From Pseudomonas putida (GTDB taxonomy: Bacteria; Pseudomonadota; Gammaproteobacteria; Pseudomonadales; Pseudomonadaceae), in NCBI RefSeq assembly GCF_016406145.1, contig NZ_CP066306.1, forward strand, positions 5,710,422-5,774,421: a stretch of DNA of 64,000 nucleotides, read 5' to 3'. The first letter of the stretch is position 1. Each line of letters opens with the position of its first letter. The position numbers were made by a program, and so were the translations under genes. The notes beneath the pieces were generated by a model, which was not told where the DNA came from, made no database searches, and worked only from the letters and a program-made list of their open reading frames with translations. Below are positions 17,481-27,400 of this stretch, in pieces.

Positions 17481-18311
17481 CTAGTTGAAAAGCTCCAAGA
17501 AACGGCTGAAATTGACGGCAGCTATGGCAAGGCCACTCAGTACGATAACTGTCGTGTAGATCGGATGGTCTTTGACGATTTCAATCAACACAACAGGGTG
17601 CACCCCGTTCCGCTCGTACCATTTGGATTTCGTCTTCAAGGACTTGTCATGTGTCCGTTCGAAGAAGTTCGCAAACATATCGAGCTTCCTCAAGGTCGAT
17701 TGATGCATTTTTATGTACTCAGCGTTCACAAAGGCGGCAGCCTCATCAGCGCCCGGCAGCGCGTCTTGGTCGCTGGCATTGTTGAGTTCAGCTAATGCCA
17801 TGATCCTGCCTTTCCTTCCCTTGCTATCGGCATGCGGGGCATAATTTCTTCCATACAACGCAACCAGCTCACGCGCAAGGTCAACCTTCTTGTCATCCGG
17901 CAGCTCTACGGGTTTGCCGCCGAGTACCCGGAAGCGATGCTCAAGCGCAAAGAACCCGAAATTTTCGTCTCGCATATTCCAGTGCAGGAAACGGCAATCC
18001 TTGTGCTTATCAAGCCATTGGAAAAAGCCTTTGAGCATCGACTTTTCGAATTTATTGAGCTCTGCTTGCATGCTGGAGAGCTGTTTGCTGAGCTCTGCTT
18101 CTTTATGGATGGACCATGATTTGGTCTGGCCGGTTTTTAGGTTTCGTGTGGCGATGGAGGTCACACGTTTCGACTCCCCCGTATCGTTCTGATAAAACGA
18201 TTCGCAGGAGTAGTGGATTACGTAAACTCGGTTCGCGTCGAGGTAGAGGTCTTCGATTAACGCTCTGCTCCTTTTGCGATCCTTTACCCGATCTAGCTCT
18301 GCTCCCACCAC
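17481..18311 (-). CDS. Unrecognised protein, RNase H-fold-like core and C-terminal membrane helix
   Basis: About 276 residues from a GTG at 18311 that follows AGGGGAAG; the frame is open to 18497, but the extra 62 residues are low-complexity and basic and probably not translated. The core contains VYVIHYSCESFY, then VTSIATRNLKTGQTKSWSIH, and later RFLHWNMRDENFGFFALEHR. This pattern of acidic residues on strands suggests a DEDD/RNase H-like fold (weak inference). A single membrane helix lies at the C-terminus (YTTVIVLSGLAIAAVNF). I do not recognise the family. It stands alone in the cargo and could be an effector-type gene, but no partner is visible. Confidence 0.6.
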   Translation of the reverse strand: MVGAELDRVKDRKRSRALIEDLYLDANRVYVIHYSCESFYQNDTGESKRVTSIATRNLKTGQTKSWSIHKEAELSKQLSSMQAELNKFEKSMLKGFFQWLDKHKDCRFLHWNMRDENFGFFALEHRFRVLGGKPVELPDDKKVDLARELVALYGRNYAPHADSKGRKGRIMALAELNNASDQDALPGADEAAAFVNAEYIKMHQSTLRKLDMFANFFERTHDKSLKTKSKWYERNGVHPVVLIEIVKDHPIYTTVIVLSGLAIAAVNFSRFLELFN

Positions 18312-18497
18312 CTTCCCCTCAACCCAGTGCAATGTAGGCGAAGCTGGTGATTCTGCCCTCAAATGTGAGTACCCGCTAGATTTACCCCTAGCTTTGCCTT
18401 TGACTCTCCCTGAGGGTATACCGCCTGGGGATAACCAGCTTGCTTTGTCTTGGCGGATTGCCCTGCCGATTGACGTGGCCCACATAAGCCGCTTCAA

Positions 18498-18935
18498 ATG
18501 CCGTCAGAACGCAGGACCATTCGCTCCCGTCGAGCTGGCTGGTGGGCGTGAGCCAAGAGGCGTATCCTACAAGCGCTTGCTCCGAGACTTGTTGGCCTAC
18601 AGCCTCCCCTTGGAGACATCTGATAGCCCGCCGCCGAGGCGGGCTTCTTTGCTACCAGATCTGTACAGCAGCGCCTTTGGTTGGCTAGCTGCCCAAGCTA
18701 GGCTCTGCCAGAACGCATGCCCATAAGCGGTCTACCTGTCTCCCTAGGCACGCCGGTTATCGACGTACCCAAATCTTTTATCAGGCGCATGGAAAGCAGG
18801 CGGAGGTTTGGCGAAATTCGCTTACGCAGTCATTGCTTCGCAGGAATCTGCGCAGGTCATACAGGCCTGTGCGCATTGCTGACAGTGGTCAGCATCTCGG
18901 TGCGAAGGCCTGCCCGATCATTTAAGGCTGGAAAA
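18498..18935. other. No gene recognised; one hairpin
   Basis: This region upstream of the unrecognised gene holds no convincing frame. The only structure seen is a GC-rich hairpin at 18625-18645 (AGCCCGCCGCCGAGGCGGGCT), listed separately. Confidence 0.5.
18625..18650 (+). terminator. Terminator-like hairpin
   Basis: AGCCCGCC-GCCGA-GGCGGGCT is followed by TCTTT. It has a strong stem but a poor T-run, and no clear gene ends just upstream on the plus strand. It may terminate a remnant transcript. Confidence 0.4.
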
Positions 18936-19060
18936 TCACTGCTTCTGAATGCTCACGATTTCGCGACGCTTCCCCCCATACGGAACCCAAATTTCACCTT
19001 GTCTCCTACGTTCAAGCCCTTCAGCTGTGCAGGCTCAGCTTGGATCCGTCCCTGAAAACG
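18936..19060 (-). pseudogene. Remnant of a CusF/CopF-like copper-binding domain
   Basis: The minus strand reads GRIQAEPAQLKGLNVGDKVK then FGFRMGGSVAKS and a stop. Restoring one missing base gives AKIVSIQKQ and a stop at 18936. The LNVGDKVKFGF pattern is that of CusF-type periplasmic copper-binding domains. The N-terminal half and start are missing. It is interpreted as a decayed copper chaperone gene. Confidence 0.55.
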
Positions 19061-19659
19061 TTATGGAGTCATGAAAATGATTCCTCGACAGATCAGCGCC
19101 CAGCCGCGTGCCATCGCCCCGCTGCTACGCAGAACGATGGTGTGAAATTAAGAGGGAGTCAGACGCGGGGAGGACGCCATGGATCGGGGGGGAGAACCTG
19201 TCGCTATGCCTACAGCATAGGTATCGGCAGGTCGTGGGTAACCGTCTGGCCAACTCACCCCTCAGCACACAGACCAGCTCGGACAAGAACGGGTGGAAAA
19301 CAAAGCCTTGCCCGCAGGTATACCCATTGAATAAGCCTGTATCTGACGTAGGTCATGCAGAGCCTGCCAGCGGGTCGCAATCGACGATGGCTTCATTGTA
19401 TACTTCGGCTCCGCATACCCCTTGAGCTACAGGAACATCAGCATGACTGTACTCCAAACGATCTACTGGCAGCCTACGCCGCCTTAGCGCTACGCCCCCT
19501 CGCAACAACCTGCTTCCGCTAGCCTCGCTCGCGGGTGCTCACTGCTGTACGCCTGGTTTTACACCTTAAGCACACAGCAAAAAATCCTCAAAATTTGAAT
19601 TTGTATCGATTCGCTCGCCACTCCCTTGGCGTGCGCGATGCTTTGCCTTGGATATTTAT
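19061..19659. other. No gene recognised
   Basis: About 600 bp with only short frames on both strands, including a 24-codon frame at 19070-19144 (MKMIPRQISAQPRAIAPLL...). Nothing recognisable; it probably contains the promoter of the SulP gene and decayed DNA. Confidence 0.5.
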
Positions 19660-21147
19660 ATGCTGCAAAAACTTAGACAAACGTGGTTTTCCAACGTCCG
19701 TGCCGACGTGCTCGCGGGGCTGGTGGTCGCACTCGCGCTGATCCCGGAAGCCATCGCCTTTTCCATCATCGCCGGGGTAGATCCCAAAGTCGGTCTCTAC
19801 GCCTCCTTCTGTATCTGTGCTGTCATCGCCTTTGTCGGCGGGCGCCCCGGAATGATCTCGGCGGCGACAGGCGCCATGGCACTGCTGATGGTTACGCTAG
19901 TAAAAGAGCATGGACTCCAGTACCTGCTGGCCGCGACGCTACTATGTGGCGTACTTCAAATCCTTGCCGGCTACCTGAAGCTCGGCTCGTTGATGCGCTT
20001 TGTTTCACGCTCGGTAGTCACCGGCTTCGTAAACGCATTAGCGATTCTGATTTTTATGGCGCAATTGCCTGAGCTGACCAATGTCACCTGGCATGTCTAT
20101 GCCATGACCGCTGCGGGCCTGGGAATCATCTACCTGTTCCCGTATGTACCGAAAATCGGCAAGGTGATTCCCTCTCCATTGGTGTGCATTCTGACGCTGA
20201 CTGCCATCGCCATTTACCTCGGTTTGGATATCCGCACCGTCGGTGACATGGGCCAACTGCCTGATACGCTCCCGATCTTCCTCTGGCCTGAAGTTCCGCT
20301 GAATTTTGAAACCCTGCGCATCATTTTCCCGTACTCGGCTGCGTTGGCAGTAGTGGGTCTACTCGAATCAATGATGACCGCGACCATCGTCGACGACCTT
20401 ACCGACACCACCAGCAACAAAAACCGCGAGTGCAAAGGCCAGGGTGTGGCCAACATCGCTGCCGGCATGCTTGGCGGCATGGCAGGTTGCGCCATGATCG
20501 GCCAGTCGATCATCAACGTGAAATCTGGTGGCCGCACCCGTCTCTCGACATTGTGTGCCGGCGTTTTCCTGCTGCTGATGGTGGTATTTCTTGGCGAGTG
20601 GCTCTCCAAAATCCCTATGGCGGCACTCGTGGCTGTGATGATCATGGTGTCCATCGGCACCTTTAGCTGGGATTCCTTGCGTAATCTGAAAGAGCATCCG
20701 CTGTCGACCAACCTCGTCATGGTGGCGACCGTCGTGGTCGTCGTGGCCACTCACAATCTGGCTTACGGCGTACTGGTAGGTGTGCTGCTGGCCTCCCTGT
20801 TCTTCGCAAACAAGGTCGGGCACTACCTGGATATCAAGAGCACTCTTGAAGAGACGAAATCGCATCGGACTTACCGCGTCGTGGGCCAGGTGTTCTTTAG
20901 CTCTGCGGACAAGTTCACTGAGGTTTTTGACTTCAAGGAGGCGCTCAACAAGGTCACCATCGATCTCACACAGGCGCATTTCTGGGATATCACCGCCGTC
21001 GCAGCGCTGGATAAGGTCGTGATCAAGTTCCGACGCGAAGGCGCTGAGGTTGAAGTGCTCGGTCTCAATGAAGCCAGCGCGACAATCGTTGACCGCTTCG
21101 GCGTGCATGACAAACCCGGTGCCATCGACAAGCTCATGAGCCACTAA
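19660..21147 (+). CDS. SulP-family anion transporter with STAS domain
   Basis: About 495 residues; ATG 19660 ([10 protein letters not shown]) is preferred to an upstream in-frame TTG. The SulP signature is near the start ([33 protein letters not shown]), followed by about 11-14 membrane segments. A C-terminal cytoplasmic STAS domain starts at about residue 405 ([20 protein letters not shown]). The family includes sulfate and bicarbonate transporters; substrate cannot be assigned, though the short STAS form resembles BicA/SulP exchangers. A Usp gene follows after 11 bp. Confidence 0.92.
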   Translation: MLQKLRQTWFSNVRADVLAGLVVALALIPEAIAFSIIAGVDPKVGLYASFCICAVIAFVGGRPGMISAATGAMALLMVTLVKEHGLQYLLAATLLCGVLQILAGYLKLGSLMRFVSRSVVTGFVNALAILIFMAQLPELTNVTWHVYAMTAAGLGIIYLFPYVPKIGKVIPSPLVCILTLTAIAIYLGLDIRTVGDMGQLPDTLPIFLWPEVPLNFETLRIIFPYSAALAVVGLLESMMTATIVDDLTDTTSNKNRECKGQGVANIAAGMLGGMAGCAMIGQSIINVKSGGRTRLSTLCAGVFLLLMVVFLGEWLSKIPMAALVAVMIMVSIGTFSWDSLRNLKEHPLSTNLVMVATVVVVVATHNLAYGVLVGVLLASLFFANKVGHYLDIKSTLEETKSHRTYRVVGQVFFSSADKFTEVFDFKEALNKVTIDLTQAHFWDITAVAALDKVVIKFRREGAEVEVLGLNEASATIVDRFGVHDKPGAIDKLMSH

Positions 21148-21158
21148 GGAGAACGACA

Positions 21159-22010
21159 ATGACCCGCGTAATGGCATGCATTGATAACTCACAATCCTCA
21201 TTGGCGGTCTGCGATTACGCAGCATGGGCCTCGCAACGACTCAGCGCTCCCCTGACCTTGCTTCATGTGCTGGATAAGGAGAAATATCCTGCATCCGCTG
21301 ACCTCAGCGGCAATATCGGTCTCGGTAGCAGAGAACATCTGCTGGAAGAGTTGGCCATGCTGGATGCGCAGCGGGCAAAACTGGCGTTGGAGCATGGGCA
21401 GCACATGCTTGAAAAAGCTCGCGAGCGAACAGTTCACTCTGGCGCCATGTCACCTGATATGAAGCAGCGCCATGGCCATCTCGTCGAGAGCCTGAGCGAT
21501 CTCCAAGACGATATTCGGTTACTGGTGATTGGAAGAGTCGGTGAGGACAGCACGCGCAGTGCCCAAAGTCTTGGCAGCCAGATTGAAGCGATAGTCCGAA
21601 CTATCCACCGCCCCACCCTGATTACAACCAGCCATTTCAGGAAACCTGAAACGGTCATGGTGGCATTTGACGGCAGCGCAACAGGCCACAAGACCTTACA
21701 GATGCTTGCTTCAAGCCCGCTGTGCGAAGGCCTGCCAATTCATATCGTCATGGTTGGAACGGATTCTGAAGACAACCAGAACGCGCTGGAGAAGGCACGA
21801 ACCACGCTTGCGTCTTCCGGCTCGCTGGTGCATTCCGAGATCCGCCCAGGCGAAGTAGAGTCCACACTGCATGCGTATCAGGCAGAGCACGGCATTGACC
21901 TCTTGGTCATGGGGGCGTACGGGCACTCACGCATCAGGCAGTTTCTGATAGGCAGCACGACCACGACGATGCTGCGTACATCCACTGTACCCTTATTGCT
22001 GCTTCGCTGA
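21159..22010 (+). CDS. Tandem universal stress protein (two Usp domains)
   Basis: A 283-residue cytoplasmic protein with two UspA domains. The second has the full nucleotide-binding pattern (VAFDGSATGHKTL, then LLVMGAYGHSRIRQFLIGST-T-T), while the first is degenerate (LLVIGRVGEDSTRS). Directly downstream of the SulP transporter gene with a good AAGGAG before its ATG, so cotranscribed. SulP-Usp pairs are common; the Usp is thought to act in stress or in control of the transporter (inference). Confidence 0.92.
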   Translation: MTRVMACIDNSQSSLAVCDYAAWASQRLSAPLTLLHVLDKEKYPASADLSGNIGLGSREHLLEELAMLDAQRAKLALEHGQHMLEKARERTVHSGAMSPDMKQRHGHLVESLSDLQDDIRLLVIGRVGEDSTRSAQSLGSQIEAIVRTIHRPTLITTSHFRKPETVMVAFDGSATGHKTLQMLASSPLCEGLPIHIVMVGTDSEDNQNALEKARTTLASSGSLVHSEIRPGEVESTLHAYQAEHGIDLLVMGAYGHSRIRQFLIGSTTTTMLRTSTVPLLLLR

Positions 22011-22102
22011 GCCAGTTCCACTGGCCACAGTATTTCCAGAACTGAGGAAATACCGTGGCCACCCTGGACGATGACTAACTGATCTTGCCGCTACGAGACC
22101 AC

Positions 22103-22636
22103 ATGCAACTCATAACTGAAATTGTTCACCCCGAGCTGAAATCCAAGCAGGGCAGAGTATTCCGTCGACATGCAGCTCGCGGCATCGTGATGCGGGGTGA
22201 ACAGATCCTGTTGCTGTTCACCGAGCGCTATAACGATTTCAGCTTTCCTGGAGGCGGCCTTGATGGTGACGAGGACATTGTCGCAGGCCTGAAGCGTGAG
22301 CTTGAGGAAGAGACTGGTGCTCGTGAAATACAGGTGCTCCAGCACTACGGTTACATCGAGGAGTACCGGCCCTACCAAAAGCCACAGTACGATCTGATGC
22401 ACATGACCTCGCATTTTTATCAATGCGAAGTAGCGCCCCAGCTAGAGCCGGTGAGAATGGAAAGCCACGAAATCGCTAATGGTATGCGGCCTGTCTGGAT
22501 CAACCTGCATGAAGCCATCGCACACAATGAAGCCGTCATGCAGCGTCACGAGTCTTCGATGGGGCAGTCAATTCTGCGCGAAACCTACATGCTGAGAAAA
22601 GTCGCTTCCGAATTGTTGATGCCAATCAGCCTTTGA
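22103..22636 (+). CDS. Nudix hydrolase
   Basis: About 177 residues from ATG 22103 (MQLITEIVHPEL); an upstream TTG in frame is less likely. The Nudix box is complete: GGLDGDEDIVAGLKRELEEE-TG, matching GX5EX7REUXEEXGU with the metal-binding glutamates. Such enzymes hydrolyse nucleoside diphosphate derivatives; the substrate is not predictable. It lies about 90 bp after the Usp gene and ends just before an IS66 copy. Confidence 0.88.
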   Translation: MQLITEIVHPELKSKQGRVFRRHAARGIVMRGEQILLLFTERYNDFSFPGGGLDGDEDIVAGLKRELEEETGAREIQVLQHYGYIEEYRPYQKPQYDLMHMTSHFYQCEVAPQLEPVRMESHEIANGMRPVWINLHEAIAHNEAVMQRHESSMGQSILRETYMLRKVASELLMPISL

Positions 22637-22669
22637 GCTGACTATTTGGCGAAGTCCACTTAGCCTGCC

Positions 22670-24205
22670 TCAGGCAAGCATCCAATGCTGCGGGAGTAAT
22701 TGCGTGATTTCGCTCGCCCGCTGTGTCGGAAGCCGCATCAGTACATCCTTGAGATAGGCATACGGATCGTGCCCATTCATACGCGCCGACTGGATCAGGC
22801 TCATGATTGCCGCCGCCCTTTTTCCACTGCGCAGCGACCCGGCAAATAACCAGTTCGAGCGCCCAAGCGCCCACGGCCGGATCAAATTCTCGATCTGGTT
22901 ATTGTCGATGGGCACAGCACCATCTTCCAGGTAGCGCGTCAGCGCTACCCAGCGTTTAAGGCTGTAATCCAGGGCCTTGGCCGTGGCCGAACCCTCGGGC
23001 ACAAGTTCGCGTTGGGCCAACATCCACTCATGCAGTTTTTCAGCGATGGGCACCGCTGTTTCCTGACGTAATCGCCAGCGGGCTTCGTCGCTCATTTCCT
23101 TGGCGTGTCGCTCGACTTCATACAACCCGCCAATCGAGTGAAGCGCCTGCTCCGCCAACTGGCTTTTATTGGCTGCATGCAGGTCGAAGAATTTGCGGCG
23201 TGCATGGGCCATGCAGCCGATTTCGGTGATGCCCAGCTCGAAGCTGGCCTTGTAGCCGGCGAAGTCATCGCAGACCAGCTTACCGTTCCACGTGCCCAGG
23301 AAGTTACGCGCATGTTCGCCGGCACGGCTGGGGCTGAAGTCGTAGACCACGGCCTTTAGGGCCGAGAAAGGCGTGGTGCTATAGGCCCACACGTAAGCGC
23401 GGTGGGTTTTCTTTTCGCCTGGTGCGAGCATCTGAACCGGGGTCTCATCGGCGTGGATCACGCCCTGGGCCAACACATGCTCACGCAGCGCATCGACCAG
23501 AGGCTGGAGCTGCACACCGGTCTGTCCGATCCATTGCGCCAGTGTCGAACGGGCGATGGGCAGTCCGGCCCGACCAAAAATCTTCTCCTGCCGGTACAGC
23601 GGTAAATGGTCGGCGAACTTCGCCACCATCACGTGGGCCAAAAGGCCTGCGGTCGGGATGCCCTTGTCGATCACTTGGGCCGGTACAGGCGCCTGGATCA
23701 GTGTTTCACACTGACGGCACGTCCATTTTCCACGCACATGCCGCTCAACTGTGAACACGCCCGGAGTGTAATCGAGCTTCTCGCTGACGTCTTCGCCGAT
23801 TCGCTGAAGCTGGCAGCCGCACACGCACTGAGTATTCTCTGGTTCGTGACGGATCACGGTTCGCGGAAACTGCGGCGGCAGTGGTGCACGCTTGGGCTTA
23901 TGACGTGGCTCGGCCGGTGCGGCCGGCGGATTGGCTGCCTTCAGCTCGGCTTCGATAGCTGCGATATCGGTATCGAGCAGATCATCAAGCAGACTGCCTT
24001 GGTCGGGGCTCAGTTGCTCGCTGCGCTTGGCGAACTTGTGTCGCTTGAGGATGGCGATTTCATGAGCCAGTTGCTCGTTGACCGTTTCGAGGCGTTGGAT
24101 TTTCTGGCTCATGGAGTCGACCTGGGACAGCAACTGCATAGCCTGTTCGGCCAAGCCGCGCAGCTGTTCCGGTGTCATCTGGTCGAGATTGGGCGAGGAA
24201 GTCAT
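22670..24205 (-). CDS. tnpC: IS66 transposase TnpC
   Basis: About 511 residues from ATG 24205 (frame open to 24235). It has an N-terminal leucine-rich helix, a zinc-finger-like part with CVCGCQLQRIGEDVSEKLDY, and the DDE-type catalytic core (GVIHADETPVQMLAPG; LVCDDFAGYKASFELG) ending in PIDNNQIENLIRPWALGRSN. It is full length for IS66 family transposases and intact. Confidence 0.95.
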   Translation of the reverse strand: MTSSPNLDQMTPEQLRGLAEQAMQLLSQVDSMSQKIQRLETVNEQLAHEIAILKRHKFAKRSEQLSPDQGSLLDDLLDTDIAAIEAELKAANPPAAPAEPRHKPKRAPLPPQFPRTVIRHEPENTQCVCGCQLQRIGEDVSEKLDYTPGVFTVERHVRGKWTCRQCETLIQAPVPAQVIDKGIPTAGLLAHVMVAKFADHLPLYRQEKIFGRAGLPIARSTLAQWIGQTGVQLQPLVDALREHVLAQGVIHADETPVQMLAPGEKKTHRAYVWAYSTTPFSALKAVVYDFSPSRAGEHARNFLGTWNGKLVCDDFAGYKASFELGITEIGCMAHARRKFFDLHAANKSQLAEQALHSIGGLYEVERHAKEMSDEARWRLRQETAVPIAEKLHEWMLAQRELVPEGSATAKALDYSLKRWVALTRYLEDGAVPIDNNQIENLIRPWALGRSNWLFAGSLRSGKRAAAIMSLIQSARMNGHDPYAYLKDVLMRLPTQRASEITQLLPQHWMLA

Positions 24206-24266
24206 GCCGCTGATTGTGTCAGAGCAGGTCGTCAACAGCGATAAACCGATGGGCTAATGGCAGGGG

Positions 24267-24602
24267 CTAAAGCACTGTGATCGCGCTGCCTGCGCCGACC
24301 CGCTGCCACGGCAAACCCAGTACCAAGGCTTGAAGTTGCTCGTTATCGAGTTCGACTTCCGATCCGTGACGGATGCCGGGCCAATGAAACTTGCCTTGGT
24401 TCAATCGTCGCGCTGCCAGCCAAATGCCCACACCGTCATGCACCAAGACTTTCATTCGGTTGGCACGGCGATTAGCGAAGAGGTATGCGCAGTGCGGCTT
24501 CGCCACACCGAACACCGCGATCACCCTGGCCAGCGCGGTCTCGGTACCGGCGCGCATGTCCATAGGCTCGGTGGCAAGCCAGATGGCATCGATCCGAATC
24601 AT
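24267..24602 (-). CDS. tnpB: IS66 accessory protein TnpB
   Basis: A 111-residue protein of the IS66 Orf2 family; MIRIDAIWLATEPMDMRAG and PHCAYLFANRRANRMKVLVH are typical. It is needed with TnpA and TnpC for transposition in studied IS66 elements. It overlaps the tnpA stop by 4 bp. Confidence 0.95.
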   Translation of the reverse strand: MIRIDAIWLATEPMDMRAGTETALARVIAVFGVAKPHCAYLFANRRANRMKVLVHDGVGIWLAARRLNQGKFHWPGIRHGSEVELDNEQLQALVLGLPWQRVGAGSAITVL

Positions 24603-24931
24603 TCCAACAGGTCTCGCAGAAAGGTGGCACAGGCGACAGCGCTTTCGGTCGGCCAGTTCACTTTGACGGTGCCACGCGGGTGCTGGATTTCAATGCAGAT
24701 ACTTGATGAAGCTGCCTGCGAATGTCCTCCGGCTAGCGGCAAGGGCACTGGAATGAAAGCAGGTTGCAGCGCCATAGTTTTGTTCGTGAGTACCCTAATC
24801 CATTTATGTACGAGGTTCGCGTTAAGGCTGTGCTTCTGCGCGACGCTGGCAATCGATGCGCCGGGCTGGGCGCACTCTTGGACAACTTGGGCCTTGAAGG
24901 ATTTTGAATAGGAACGGCGTTGTGACTGCAT
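24599..24931 (-). CDS. tnpA: IS66 accessory protein TnpA
   Basis: A 110-residue protein with an N-terminal helix-turn-helix of the transposase_8 type (RRSYSKSFKAQVVQECAQPG, then ASIASVAQKHSLNANLVHKW). It is first in the tnpABC order of IS66 elements and overlaps tnpB by 4 bp. Confidence 0.93.
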   Translation of the reverse strand: MQSQRRSYSKSFKAQVVQECAQPGASIASVAQKHSLNANLVHKWIRVLTNKTMALQPAFIPVPLPLAGGHSQAASSSICIEIQHPRGTVKVNWPTESAVACATFLRDLLE

Positions 24932-24957
24932 GGAAAGACCCGCTTAAAAGGCTAGAA

Positions 24958-24988
24958 ATGGTGTCCACTTAAATTAGGTGGACACCAT
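24958..24988. repeat. Palindrome at the right edge of the IS66 element
   Basis: Arms ATGGTGTCCAC and GTGGACACCAT (11 bp, perfect) around a 9-nt centre, TTAAATTAG. It probably belongs to the IS end or to its target site. Confidence 0.7.
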
Positions 24989-25109
24989 CGCCTTTGGCGT
25001 CGGGGTCAGGAAGGTGAGTTGGCCGGACGGTTACGGTCGTGGCTTGGCATAGTCAGTCCAGGCGTTAGGAAGCTGGGCTGCACTGTGCTGGCAGTCCTGC
25101 ACTCCTGGC

Positions 25110-25303
25110 CTACCTTGCAGGATTGGTATGGTCACCAGTCTTTCCCAGGTCTTGGTCCTGGCAGCAGGCATGGTCCATGCCCGCCATCATTTCCATGCCC
25201 ATGGTCTGCATTGGGCAAGGTTCAGTCGCCGAATCGATGCCCGCCATCCCGTTAAGCGGAAGCGCCACGATAAGAATCAGGATGGGCGAGTATAGGTTAC
25301 CGG
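25110..25303 (-). pseudogene. Remnant of a Met/His/Cys-rich small secreted protein
   Basis: The minus strand encodes a hydrophobic signal-like run (SPILILIVALPLNGMAGID) followed by SATEPCPMQTMGMEMMAGMD and HACCQDQDLGKTGDH, ending at a TAG at 25110-25112. No standard start codon precedes the hydrophobic run: the frame has a TGA just upstream and no ATG. The composition resembles small secreted proteins next to copper resistance genes, and it lies directly downstream of copS. It is interpreted as a copper-related gene that has lost its start. Confidence 0.45.
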
Positions 25304-25316
25304 GATGAACTCACCA

Positions 25317-26726
25317 TTAAGGGGTTGGGGCTGCACCAACCAACCGCATGGAGGCTGGGAGACTGATGAAGAAGGTTGTGACACCCTCCGCTGAAGTACA
25401 CCAAATTCGTCCGCTGTGAGCCTCGATGATGGAGCGTGTTATCGACAGGCCTAGGCCTGCATTGCTTGGCCCGCCTTCGCGTCTGGCTGGATCGGCCCGA
25501 TAGAACCGGTGGAAGATCTTGCCAATGTGCTGAGGATCGATGGTTACTCCGCTGTTACGTACGGATAGCGTCACGGTTTCACGTGTTTGCTCGATCTGCA
25601 CTGATATCTCGTTGCCTTCCGGGGTGTAGCGCAACGCGTTCGATAAAATGTTGGAAAGCGCTCGGTCAATCATCAGGCGATCGCCACGAACCTTGCCACG
25701 ACCTTGGAGGGTCAGCTGAATGCCCCGGTCCTCAGCCAGGAACTGGTAGTACTCGAACAGCTTGTATACGAGTTCGGAGAGGTCCACATCGATCTGCTCG
25801 GGCACGATCAGACCGTTGTCCGCCTTGGCGAGGAAAAGCATGTCGTCAATCATGCGCGACATGCGCTTGAGGTCTTCCAGGTTCGAATAGAGGTTTTCCT
25901 CATATGCATCCAGGTCACGCTTCTTGGTGAGCACCACTTCAGTATGGGTCAGTAGGTTGCTGACCGGCGTTCTCAACTCGTGAGCGATATCGGCAGAAAA
26001 GTTGGACAACCGAACGAATGCATCCTCCAATCGTCCCAGCATCCCGTTGAAAGACAGGATGAGCTCCTGAAGCTCAATCGGTACGGGCTTCAGGGGAATG
26101 CGCTCGCGGAGCGATCTTGCTGACATCGCGGTCGCCACTTTGGTGATTTGCCCGACAGGCCGAAGCCCGCTTTTGGCCACGACCCAGCCCAAGCCTGCAC
26201 TCACCACTGCACTGATCACCAAGCCGATCCCGAACCACCACTGCAAGGTGTGGAAGAAATGGGCATGAGTGGTGACATCGAGCATCAGCACCGCCGTCAC
26301 AGGTTCCGGCTCGCCCGCGATGGCCAACTGGGCGGTGATACCGCGGAAGTTCTGCGATTCATCCTGCCACTCCCAGACCGCACCCTGGCGCGCCTGCTCG
26401 AACCGCTGAGGAATTTGGGAGGCTTTGGAGTCTGAAAAAAGGGTCGTTCCGTCAGCCTTGGTGATTTTCGCCGAAAGATCCTGATGTGCGCCGAGCAATG
26501 CCCGCAGCTGCTGCTCCTGATCGCCGAGCTCGCCTCGCGCTGCTGAAATGGACAGAATATGACGCGTTGACTCCAGCTTTTCGGAGAGCGCCTGCTCATC
26601 CAGCATCCGGAAATGGTGCTGGCTGAGCCCGTAGAAAGCCACGCCGGCAACGACCAAGACAGCAGTCACCGCGAACATGAACATCAGGGTCAGTCGCTTG
26701 ACGAGCGATGATTGCGGGCGCATCAC
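25317..26726 (-). CDS. copS: Copper-responsive sensor histidine kinase CopS
   Basis: A 469-residue kinase: a membrane helix at about residues 10-32, a periplasmic sensor domain to about 160, a second membrane helix, a HAMP segment, the H-box with the phosphoacceptor His ([15 protein letters not shown]), and the ATPase domain with N-box [14 protein letters not shown] and G-box NAGLGLSI. It overlaps copR by 4 bp and is divergent from the copper resistance genes, as in heavy-metal sensor kinases of the CusS/CopS group. Copper as signal is inferred from the neighbours. Confidence 0.93.
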   Translation of the reverse strand: MMRPQSSLVKRLTLMFMFAVTAVLVVAGVAFYGLSQHHFRMLDEQALSEKLESTRHILSISAARGELGDQEQQLRALLGAHQDLSAKITKADGTTLFSDSKASQIPQRFEQARQGAVWEWQDESQNFRGITAQLAIAGEPEPVTAVLMLDVTTHAHFFHTLQWWFGIGLVISAVVSAGLGWVVAKSGLRPVGQITKVATAMSARSLRERIPLKPVPIELQELILSFNGMLGRLEDAFVRLSNFSADIAHELRTPVSNLLTHTEVVLTKKRDLDAYEENLYSNLEDLKRMSRMIDDMLFLAKADNGLIVPEQIDVDLSELVYKLFEYYQFLAEDRGIQLTLQGRGKVRGDRLMIDRALSNILSNALRYTPEGNEISVQIEQTRETVTLSVRNSGVTIDPQHIGKIFHRFYRADPARREGGPSNAGLGLSITRSIIEAHSGRIWCTSAEGVTTFFISLPASMRLVGAAPTP

Positions 26727-27400
26727 TCTGCCACATCCATCATGTAGCCCATGCCTCGGGCGGTATGGATGAGCTTTGGCGCGAAGTCGTCATCAATCTT
26801 GGCCCGCAGTCGGCGAATCGCGACCTCGATCACGTTGGTGTCACTGTCGAAGTTCATGTCCCAGACCTGAGAAGCGATCAGCGACTTGGGGAGCACCTCC
26901 CCGCGTCGGCGCATGAGCAGCTCCAAAAGGGCAAACTCCTTGGCAGTAAGGTCGATCCGCTTGCCGTTTCGCGTAGCCCGGCGCTTGAGCAGGTCAACCT
27001 CAAGGTCCGCCATCTTCATGGTGGTTTGAGCAGAACCACCGTTGCCTCTGCGCAGCAGTGTGCGGACCCGAGCCAACAGCTCAGAGAACGCAAAGGGCTT
27101 CACAAGGTAGTCATCAGCACCCAGCTCCAAGCCTTTAACGCGATCATCTACGCCATCACGGGCCGTGAGAAAGAGGACCGGCACGTCTTTCCCCGCTGCC
27201 CGGATCTTGCGCAGGACCTCCCAGCCATCGAGCCCCGGCATCATTACGTCCAAGATCAGCAAGTCATACGCTTCGCTCTGCGCCTGTTGCAGGGCGTCAG
27301 TGCCTGTCATCACCCGGTCTACAGTGAAGCCAGCCTCTGTTAGGCCTTGCTGGAGGTAGACACCGGTTTTCGGCTCATCTTCGGCTACGAGTAATTTCAT
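26723..27400 (-). CDS. copR: Copper response regulator CopR (OmpR type)
   Basis: A 225-residue response regulator with the phosphoacceptor Asp51 ([10 protein letters not shown]), the acidic pair at residues 7-8, a conserved Lys in DYLVKPFAF, and a C-terminal winged-helix DNA-binding domain ([19 protein letters not shown]). It is first in the copRS operon and probably activates the divergent cop genes and the DUF2790 gene through TTACA-N4-TGTAA sites (27780-27793 and 33284-33297). Confidence 0.93.
   Translation of the reverse strand: MKLLVAEDEPKTGVYLQQGLTEAGFTVDRVMTGTDALQQAQSEAYDLLILDVMMPGLDGWEVLRKIRAAGKDVPVLFLTARDGVDDRVKGLELGADDYLVKPFAFSELLARVRTLLRRGNGGSAQTTMKMADLEVDLLKRRATRNGKRIDLTAKEFALLELLMRRRGEVLPKSLIASQVWDMNFDSDTNVIEVAIRRLRAKIDDDFAPKLIHTARGMGYMMDVAE

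Larger units (their letters stand above)
22650..24988 (-). mobile_element. IS66-family insertion sequence
   Basis: The three IS66 genes are in the standard order tnpA, tnpB, tnpC on the minus strand and all intact. The ends are approximate: the right side carries an 11-bp-arm palindrome (24958-24988) and the left side has GTCCACTTA near 22655, which resembles GTCCACCTA at the right. No clear direct target duplication was found. Confidence 0.8.

Noticed and set aside
17481..18497. Full 338-codon frame as the gene start
   Set aside because: The first 62 residues are basic, low-complexity and without a ribosome binding site at 18497; a GTG at 18311 after AGGGGAAG is more credible.
19138..19200. 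GTGTGAAATTAAG as possible group II intron 5' end
   Set aside because: No reverse transcriptase, no domain V-like hairpin and no 3' boundary recognised downstream.
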